Assembly: GCA_030425785.1 (NCBI GenBank)
Contig: JAUHYJ010000003.1
Span: forward strand, 1-28,166
DNA: 28,166 nt
Source of the DNA: Acidimicrobiia bacterium
Lineage (GTDB): Bacteria > Actinomycetota > Acidimicrobiia > Acidimicrobiales > Ilumatobacteraceae
Reading direction: 5' to 3'
Shown here: positions 23,354-28,166 of the stretch, piece by piece
Layout: each line of letters begins with the position of its first letter
Position numbering within the stretch: position 1 is the stretch's first letter
Program-made: the position numbers and the translations under genes
The notes under the pieces: model-generated
Database searches by the model: none
What the model was told of the DNA's origin: nothing
Seen by the model: only the letters and a program-made list of their open reading frames with translations

Positions 23354-25891
23354 GTGACGACCGTTGAGACCTCACATGCCGACGACCTGTACCGCCTGCC
23401 TCGCCACACCGCTCCGAGCCGCTACGACCTGACGCTGCGGCCCGATCTCGACGCGGCGACGTTCACCGGCGAGGTCACGATCGCCGTCGCGACGACCGAG
23501 GCCGCCGGCGAGCTGGTGCTGAACGCGATCGAGCTCGGCATCGAGTCGGTGACGGTCGACGGCGAGCCGGCCGAGTTCGAGCTGCACGTGCCGACCGAGC
23601 GGCTGGTCGTCCGTCCCTCGGGCGGGGTCGGCGTCGGCGAGCACACGCTGCACATCGCGTTCACCGGCACGATCAACGACCAGCTCCGCGGCTTCTACCG
23701 CAGCACCTACCGCGACGCGGACGGTGTCGAGCGCGTGATCGCCACGACCCAGATGCAGTCGACCGACTGCCGCCGGGCGTTCCCGTGTTGGGACGAGCCC
23801 GACTTCAAGGCGGTGTTCGCGATCACGCTCGAGGTCGCCGACGATCTCCTCGCGGTGTCGAACGGGCGCGAGACCGGTCGCCGCGACCTCGGCGACGGCC
23901 GCGTGGCGGTCACGTTCGCCGACACGATGGTGATGAGCTCGTACCTCGTCGCGTTCGTCGTGGGGCCGCTCGAGGCGACCGACTGGGTCGACGTCGACGG
24001 CATCCCCGTGCGCATCGTCCACGTGCCCGGCAAGGGTCACCTCACGGGCTTCGGGCTCGACGTCGCCGCCTTCTCGCTGCGTTGGTTCCAGGACTACTAC
24101 GGCATCCCGTACCCGACCGACAAGTGCGATCTGCTGGCCCTGCCCGACTTCGCGGCGGGTGCGATGGAGAACCTCGGCTGCATCACGTTCCGCGAGAGCC
24201 TGCTGCTCGTCGACCCGGTGACGTCGACGCAGGCCGACCGCCAGAACGTGGCCGACGTGGTCGCCCACGAGCTCGCCCACATGTGGTTCGGCGACCTCGT
24301 CACGATGCGCTGGTGGGAAGGGATCTGGTTGAACGAGGCGTTCGCGACCTTCATGGAGATCGCCGCCTGCGACGCCTTCGCCCCCGCGTGGGAGCGCTGG
24401 ACCAGCTTCGGCCTCGAGCGCAGCATCGCCTTCGAGACCGACTCGCTGTCGTCGACCCGACCGGTCGAGTTCGAGGTCAAGAGCCCGGCCGACGCCGAGG
24501 GCATGTTCGACGTGCTCACCTATCAGAAGGGCGGCGCCCTGCTCCGGATGCTCGAGCAGTACCTCGGCGCCGAACGGTTCCGCGAGGGCGTGAGCCACTA
24601 TCTGCGGATCCACGCGTACGGGAACACCGAGACGAGCGACCTGTGGGACGCGATCGAGCACACCTCGGGCGAGCCGGTTCGCCGCATCATGGACTCGTGG
24701 ATCTGGCAGCCGGGCTACCCGCTCGTGTCGGCCAAGGTCGACGGTGACGAGTTGGTGTTGAGCCAGCGCCGGTTCAGCTTCGACCGCGACGCCGCGGACT
24801 CGACGCTGTGGGCGATCCCCGTCCGTGTCCGCCAGGGCGACGAGTCGGTCGACGTGCTCCTCGACACCGACGAGCTGCGCCTGCCCGCCGGCGACGGACC
24901 GATCGTGGTGAACGCCGACGGGCACGGCTTCTTCCGGGTCGACTACAGCGACGGGCTGCGGGCGCGCCTGACCGCCGAGGTGGTCGGTGAGATGTCGACG
25001 CTCGAGCGGTACGCACTGGTCGACGACGCCTGGAGCGCGGTCACCGCCGGCGCCATGGACGCCCACGAGTTCGTCGAGCTGGCCCAGCGCTTCGAGGGCG
25101 AGACCCAGTACGGCGTGTGGCAGGCACTCGTGATCGGGCTGAAGGGCGTGCGGCGCCTCCTCCCCGACGACGGCCCGGCCGTCGACCACTACGAGGAGAT
25201 CGTGCGCTCGGTCGCCGGGCCGGCACTGGCCGAGCTCGGCGAGCCGGCCGACGGCGAGGCCGACCTGGTGGCCAAGGCTCGTGGCCTGCTGCTGGGTGTG
25301 ATGGCGAACCAGGGCGGCGACGCGGCCTCGATCGCCCGCGCCCGCGAGATCTACGAGGCCTGGACGAGCGATCCGGCCTCGGTCGACTCCGAGCTGGCGG
25401 CGTCGGCGACCGGCGTCGTCGCCATGCACGGCGACGCCGAGATGTACGACCGGTTCGTCGCGATCGCCGAGGGTGACGGCACCCCGCAGATCAAGCAGCG
25501 GCACCTGTACCTGCTGTCCGAGTTCGACGACGCCGAGCTGATGGGGCGCACGTGCGAGTACGCGATGAGCGACGCGGTCAAGTCACAGAACGCGCCCTTC
25601 CTGTTGCGGCTGTGCATCGGCAACCGGTCACACGGCGAGCAGGCGTGGGACTTCGTCCGTCAGCACTGGACCGAGGCCAACGAGCGGTTCCCCCGCAACA
25701 CGATCGTCCGGATGGTCGAGACGGTGAAGCTGCTCGACCGCCCCGAGCAGGTCGCCCAAGCCCAGGCCTTCTTCAGCGAGCACCCGATCGAACAGGCGAT
25801 GCAGACGCTGCAGCAGCTGCTCGAACGTCAGCGGGTCAACGCGAAGGTTCGCGCCGACAACGCCGACTCCCTGGCCGCAGCACTCAGCTGA
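23354..25891 (+). CDS. pepN: M1-family zinc aminopeptidase (aminopeptidase N-like, puromycin-sensitive type)
   Basis: The 845-residue enzyme removes N-terminal residues from peptides. The N-terminal beta-domain opens with YRLPRHTAPSRYDLTLRPDLD. The catalytic domain has GAMEN (269-273), the zinc motif HELAH (305-309) with the third ligand Glu328 (WLNEAFATF), and the transition-state Tyr390 in LTYQKGG. The C-terminal half is a helical ERAP1-C-like domain ending in LLERQRVNAKVRADN. There is no signal peptide, so it is cytoplasmic. GTG 23354 was chosen because TACGAT lies 8 nt upstream; GTG 23348 would add two residues. The gene is divergent from the kinase/mutase pair and convergent with the DUF1206 gene, with a hairpin between them. 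Confidence 0.93.
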   Translation: MTTVETSHADDLYRLPRHTAPSRYDLTLRPDLDAATFTGEVTIAVATTEAAGELVLNAIELGIESVTVDGEPAEFELHVPTERLVVRPSGGVGVGEHTLHIAFTGTINDQLRGFYRSTYRDADGVERVIATTQMQSTDCRRAFPCWDEPDFKAVFAITLEVADDLLAVSNGRETGRRDLGDGRVAVTFADTMVMSSYLVAFVVGPLEATDWVDVDGIPVRIVHVPGKGHLTGFGLDVAAFSLRWFQDYYGIPYPTDKCDLLALPDFAAGAMENLGCITFRESLLLVDPVTSTQADRQNVADVVAHELAHMWFGDLVTMRWWEGIWLNEAFATFMEIAACDAFAPAWERWTSFGLERSIAFETDSLSSTRPVEFEVKSPADAEGMFDVLTYQKGGALLRMLEQYLGAERFREGVSHYLRIHAYGNTETSDLWDAIEHTSGEPVRRIMDSWIWQPGYPLVSAKVDGDELVLSQRRFSFDRDAADSTLWAIPVRVRQGDESVDVLLDTDELRLPAGDGPIVVNADGHGFFRVDYSDGLRARLTAEVVGEMSTLERYALVDDAWSAVTAGAMDAHEFVELAQRFEGETQYGVWQALVIGLKGVRRLLPDDGPAVDHYEEIVRSVAGPALAELGEPADGEADLVAKARGLLLGVMANQGGDAASIARAREIYEAWTSDPASVDSELAASATGVVAMHGDAEMYDRFVAIAEGDGTPQIKQRHLYLLSEFDDAELMGRTCEYAMSDAVKSQNAPFLLRLCIGNRSHGEQAWDFVRQHWTEANERFPRNTIVRMVETVKLLDRPEQVAQAQAFFSEHPIEQAMQTLQQLLERQRVNAKVRADNADSLAAALS

Positions 25892-25892
25892 C

Positions 25893-25909
25893 CGACGCCG
25901 CCGGCGTCG
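25893..25909. terminator. Bidirectional hairpin between the aminopeptidase and DUF1206 genes
   Basis: CGACGCC (25893-25899), loop GCC, and GGCGTCG (25903-25909) fill most of the 20-bp gap between the convergent stops. The perfect 7-bp stem could serve both genes. There is no U-tract on either side. Confidence 0.5.
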
Positions 25910-25911
25910 AC

Positions 25912-26796
25912 TCAGGGGCCGACGAGCCGGCGGCGACGGGCGCTGATGATGGCGAAGGCGCCGTAGGCGATCAACGAGACCGCGGCGATCAGCACGAGCG
26001 CCGATCCCCACCAGGTGTCGGAGACGTTGCGGAGGGCCTGATCGAGCCCTTTGGCCTCGTCGGGGTCGGCGTTGATCGCGGCCTCGAGGACGAATGCGGA
26101 CAGGAGCGCCACGACGATGCCGCGTCCGATCCAGCCGATCACCCCGAGCCGCTCGATCAGCGTCCGTTCGGTCGACCCGGCGTCGACGACGTCGATCTGC
26201 TCCATGAACTTCTTCTCGACACCCTTGTAGCCGAAGTAGCCGGCGACGCCGAGCCCGACGATGGCGCCGAGCCCGAGGGCCCACCGCCCGCCCGATCGCT
26301 CCATCATCCACCGGCTGATCCGCTCGAGGGTGCTCCCGTCGCCACCGCTGCCGCCACCGCTGCTGCCGCCGCCGGACATCGCGAAGCTGAGCGCACTCCA
26401 CGCCAGGAATCCGTAGAGGAGTGCCGAGCCGAGGTAGGCGACCCGATGGGCGAGCGTGTCGAGATCACTGTTGTCGCCGGGCATCACGGCGGTCGTGAGA
26501 CGCCACAGCGCGTAGATGGCCAGGCCGATCGCGATCGCGACGAGCAGGACGCCGCCGAAGGAGTTCTCGGCGATCTCGGCGATCGCTCCCTGACGACTCG
26601 CTTGGTCACCCGACGAGCCCGACCCGCCGGACTGCAGCGCGATCGGGATCGCGATCACGCCGATCAGGCCGTACACGATGCCCTTGGCGACCCAGCCGAT
26701 CTTGCCGACCGTCACCAACGCATCGGAGTCGATCGACCGCGCGTCGATCGACTCGCTCACCTCGTGCATCTGCTGCCCTGTCTGCGTCGTGTTCAC
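25912..26796 (-). CDS. DUF1206 domain membrane protein
   Basis: The 294-residue protein starts at GTG 26796, placed by a strong GAGGAGG six nt upstream; an ATG 20 codons earlier lacks such a site. It has three similar two-helix units, giving six membrane segments (roughly 35-55, 80-102, 118-140, 172-190, 219-238 and 262-285). Units 1 and 3 begin with near-identical phrases, GKIGWVAKGIVYGLIGVIAI and GVIGWIGRGIVVALLSAFVL, as is typical of DUF1206. A Gly/Ser-rich loop (SGGGSSGGGSGGDGS) precedes unit 2. The function of the family is unknown. A GTTT-N16-GGGGAC pattern upstream may be an alternative-sigma promoter. Confidence 0.85.
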   Translation of the reverse strand: MNTTQTGQQMHEVSESIDARSIDSDALVTVGKIGWVAKGIVYGLIGVIAIPIALQSGGSGSSGDQASRQGAIAEIAENSFGGVLLVAIAIGLAIYALWRLTTAVMPGDNSDLDTLAHRVAYLGSALLYGFLAWSALSFAMSGGGSSGGGSGGDGSTLERISRWMMERSGGRWALGLGAIVGLGVAGYFGYKGVEKKFMEQIDVVDAGSTERTLIERLGVIGWIGRGIVVALLSAFVLEAAINADPDEAKGLDQALRNVSDTWWGSALVLIAAVSLIAYGAFAIISARRRRLVGP

Positions 26797-26826
26797 CGGG
26801 GACCTCCTCGCGCCGTGTGACGAGTG

Positions 26827-26852
26827 GTCCCCGCCCTGGCGCGGATCCAAAC
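26827..26852 (-). promoter_or_regulatory. SigB/SigF-like promoter candidate upstream of the DUF1206 gene
   Basis: On the minus strand GTTT (26852-26849) is followed after 16 nt by GGGGAC (26832-26827), close to the GTTT-N14-17-GGGTA pattern of general-stress sigma factors. The element ends 30 nt before the GTG. The -10 half deviates, so this is only a candidate. Nothing else is visible in the rest of 26797-26943. Confidence 0.3.
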
Positions 26853-26943
26853 GCACCCGATGCCGCCATCACGTCACGAATCCGGCGACGCGACCGCTGA
26901 TGAACCCTGCTGATCGAATCCGACCAGGCGTCGCGAACGACGA

Positions 26944-26968
26944 AACCCCGGGCCTCGGGCCCGGGGTT
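26944..26968 (-). terminator. Terminator hairpin of tRNA-Ala
   Basis: AACCCCGGGCC (26944-26954), a 3-nt loop, and GGCCCGGGGTT (26958-26968) form a perfect 11-bp stem 12 nt past the tRNA 3' end. Minus-strand transcript then has UUUCGUCGUU, a weak U-tract. It is the strongest hairpin in the window. Confidence 0.75.
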
Positions 26969-26980
26969 CGGTCACGGTTC

Positions 26981-27056
26981 TGGTGGAGCTAAGGAGAATC
27001 GAACTCCTGACCTCTTCATTGCGAACGAAGCGCTCTACCAACTGAGCTATAGCCCC
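26981..27056 (-). tRNA. tRNA-Ala (anticodon CGC)
   Basis: The 76-nt minus-strand sequence folds as a full cloverleaf: acceptor GGGGCTA pairs with TAGCTCC, D-arm GCTC-AGTTGGTA-GAGC, anticodon stem CTTCG/TGAAG with loop TTCGCAA (anticodon CGC, reading GCG), and T-arm AGGAG-TTCGATT-CTCCT. The 3' CCA is encoded. Alanine identity is supported by the G-U wobble at the third acceptor pair (G3:U70). GCG is frequent in this high-GC genome. Confidence 0.97.
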
Positions 27057-27071
27057 GCGATGTGGTGCCGC

Positions 27072-27101
27072 AGTGTAGCGGCGGCGCTGCCGGTTGCGTC
27101 A
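27072..27101 (-). promoter_or_regulatory. Promoter of tRNA-Ala
   Basis: On the minus strand TGACGC (27101-27096) and TACACT (27077-27072) are separated by 18 nt. Transcription would start about 27065, a few nt before the mature tRNA end. The -35 overlaps the stop codon of the GlpR-like gene. Confidence 0.5.
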
Positions 27102-27776
27102 GTGCTGCATCCAGTCCTGCGGCCAGTTCGACGTCTCGCGCTGGCGGACCTGCGAGAGGAGATAGGCGTAGGCGCACAGGGCCAGGAAGGCGGCGGCGAA
27201 GACGTACAGCATGACCGTCTCCTGCGTGGTCGCGGCCAGGAACAGCGTGGCGGCGACGGCGGCGACGAGCATGAACAGCACGTTGGTCTGACGGCGCCGC
27301 GCGATGTCGTGGGTCACGACCGGCTGGCGCATCTCGCGGCTGTGGTCGCGCCCGTGCTCGCGGGGATCGCGATGATCACGGCGCGGCTCGTCGCGCTGCT
27401 GGGGACGACGCTGGCCACCGGTCGGGTCGCCGTGTTGACGACGGCGGGGCGCCTGCATCTCGCGCTCGCGCACGGCGGCGCCGCCCTGGCGACCACCGTG
27501 GGTGCGCCCGCCGGCGCCACGACGCAGCTGAGCCGACTGGATGCCCGGACGGCCGGTCGCAGCGGGACGCTGCAGCGGCGACTGGGCCAGCGGGCGAGCC
27601 ATGCCCCGCATCGGCGCACCGGCGCGGCTCGGCACCGTGCTCTGCAGCTTGTTCAGCTGACGCCGGAAGTCGGTGACCGACGAGTTCGGCCGGTTCTCGA
27701 TGCGGTTGCGGATCAGCGGCGGGATCAGCACAGCGGCCCAGGCCGCGGCGATCACCAGGAGGACGAGTTCGCCCAT
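27099..27776 (-). CDS. GlpR/SepX-like actinobacterial division membrane protein
   Basis: The 225-residue protein has one N-terminal membrane helix (about 4-24), a long cytoplasmic Arg/Gln/His-rich low-complexity linker (about 50-160), and two closing membrane helices (about 163-183 and 187-207). The N-terminus, LVIAAAWAAVLIPPLIRNR followed by SSVTDFRRQLNKLQ, and the RRRQTNVLFML entry to the second helix match my recollection of GlpR/GLR (Corynebacterium) and SepX (Streptomyces), which recruit a gephyrin-like MoeA paralog to the FtsZ division site. The moaC gene directly upstream fits the galU-moeA/glp-moaC-rimJ-glpR order seen in other actinobacteria. GAAGGAT 9 nt before the ATG is the likely ribosome-binding site. 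Low sequence conservation limits certainty. Confidence 0.65.
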   Translation of the reverse strand: MGELVLLVIAAAWAAVLIPPLIRNRIENRPNSSVTDFRRQLNKLQSTVPSRAGAPMRGMARPLAQSPLQRPAATGRPGIQSAQLRRGAGGRTHGGRQGGAAVREREMQAPRRRQHGDPTGGQRRPQQRDEPRRDHRDPREHGRDHSREMRQPVVTHDIARRRQTNVLFMLVAAVAATLFLAATTQETVMLYVFAAAFLALCAYAYLLSQVRQRETSNWPQDWMQH

Positions 27777-27863
27777 GGGTTGAGAATCCTTCGTTGGAGA
27801 GGCGGGAAGCGTTCGAGGTCGTCGGGTCTGCCACGCTGCGGACGAGAACGACGTTTCATTACG

Positions 27864-27893
27864 ATTCTACGACATTTGTAACACACACGGCAA
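27864..27893 (-). promoter_or_regulatory. Promoter of the GlpR-like gene with a TGTGTGTTAC element
   Basis: On the minus strand TTGCCG (27893-27888) and TAGAAT (27869-27864) are 18 nt apart, the best -35/-10 pair in the window, in a local AT-rich patch. TGTGTGTTAC (27888-27879) lies within the spacer and resembles the element at the NlpC/P60 promoter. The leader would be about 80 nt. The rest of 27777-27962 shows nothing further. Confidence 0.55.
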
Positions 27894-27962
27894 CGCCGGA
27901 CGTGGCATTCGTCACGGTCCGTTCACCGGCAGTTCGATGTGGGCGGTGGACCGTCCCGGCAG

Positions 27963-28166
27963 TCATGATTCCCGCTTGTACGTGCCCGACCGGCCACCGG
28001 TCTTCTCCCACAGGGCGAGCTCGCCGATCGTCATGCCACGGTCGGCCGACTTGCACATGTCGTAGATCGTGAGCGCCGCGGTCGAGCACGCGTGCAGCGC
28101 CTCCATCTCGACCCCGGTGCGATCGACGGTGTCGACGAACACCTCGACCGCGACATGGTCGTCGCC
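27963..28166 (-). CDS. moaC: Cyclic pyranopterin monophosphate synthase MoaC, C-terminal part (5' end outside window)
   Basis: The minus-strand frame is open to the window edge and gives the last 67 residues of MoaC. Recognisable segments are [32 protein letters not shown], and the terminal [16 protein letters not shown]. MoaC converts the 8-cyclo-dihydro-GTP made by MoaA to cyclic pyranopterin monophosphate, the first stable intermediate of molybdenum cofactor synthesis. The Asp-Met-Cys-Lys region holds conserved active-site residues. This cofactor supports the molybdenum hydroxylase inferred from the XdhC, MocA and CoxG genes at the other end. The upstream neighbour, outside the window, may be a moeA/glp gene. 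Confidence 0.93.
   Translation of the reverse strand, partial: GDDHVAVEVFVDTVDRTGVEMEALHACSTAALTIYDMCKSADRGMTIGELALWEKTGGRSGTYKRES

Noticed and set aside
23372..25504. 710-codon open frame antisense to the aminopeptidase gene
   Set aside because: It mirrors a conserved M1 peptidase and its translation is a low-complexity Val/Gly/Arg/Asp mix with no recognisable domain; long antisense frames are expected in GC-rich genes.

Overview
This 28 kb window is high-GC, densely coded chromosomal DNA with actinobacterial hallmarks: GTG starts, frequent 4-nt ATGA/GTGA gene overlaps, a DUF501 domain, DUF1206, a GlpR/SepX-type division protein, and many starts preceded at 6-8 nt by a TAnnnT -10 box (leaderless transcription). 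Gene content and protein style suggest an Acidimicrobiia/Ilumatobacter-like organism, but this is inference without a marker gene. I see no prophage, insertion sequence, CRISPR array or foreign island.

Left part (1-4.1 kb): the 3' end of an XdhC-type maturation factor, a convergent secreted NlpC/P60 peptidase whose stop codon lies in a 15-bp tandem repeat, then an overlapping run of a MobA/MocA-like nucleotidyltransferase, a CoxG-like membrane-anchored SRPBCC protein, a DUF501 protein fused to a Ppx/GppA-like C-terminal half, and a RimJ/RimL-type acetyltransferase. XdhC, MocA and CoxG are accessory factors of molybdenum hydroxylases (CO dehydrogenase/xanthine dehydrogenase family), so the catalytic subunits probably lie left of the window. 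Next come a small very basic protein and a crotonase-fold protein lacking both classical hydratase glutamates (both minus strand).

Centre (5.5-18 kb): a nucleoside uptake and salvage region. A BMP-family lipoprotein, a double ABC ATPase, two permeases and an adenosine deaminase-like enzyme form a tight operon, with hairpins after the lipoprotein gene that could reduce downstream expression. A SulP transporter follows, then a coupled unit: PHYHD1-like Fe(II)/2-oxoglutarate dioxygenase, a second and more canonical adenosine deaminase, uracil phosphoribosyltransferase, and a GT-C-like membrane protein.

Right part (18-28 kb): an XRE-type regulator with two palindromes two helical turns apart over its start, divergent from a membrane desaturase-fold enzyme coupled to a leaderless PhnD-like binding protein; a minus-strand pair of adenosine kinase-like PfkB enzyme and PGM2-type phosphopentomutase/phosphoglucomutase; a divergent M1 aminopeptidase; a DUF1206 membrane protein; tRNA-Ala(CGC); a GlpR/SepX-like membrane protein; and the 3' end of moaC.

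Together the transporter, two deaminases, nucleoside kinase, UPRT and pentose-phosphate mutase could import nucleosides and recycle base and sugar. The best candidates for undescribed biology are the dioxygenase coupled to adenosine deaminase, the divergent second deaminase, the XRE/desaturase/PhnD-like divergon, and the stop-codon-bearing tandem repeat.
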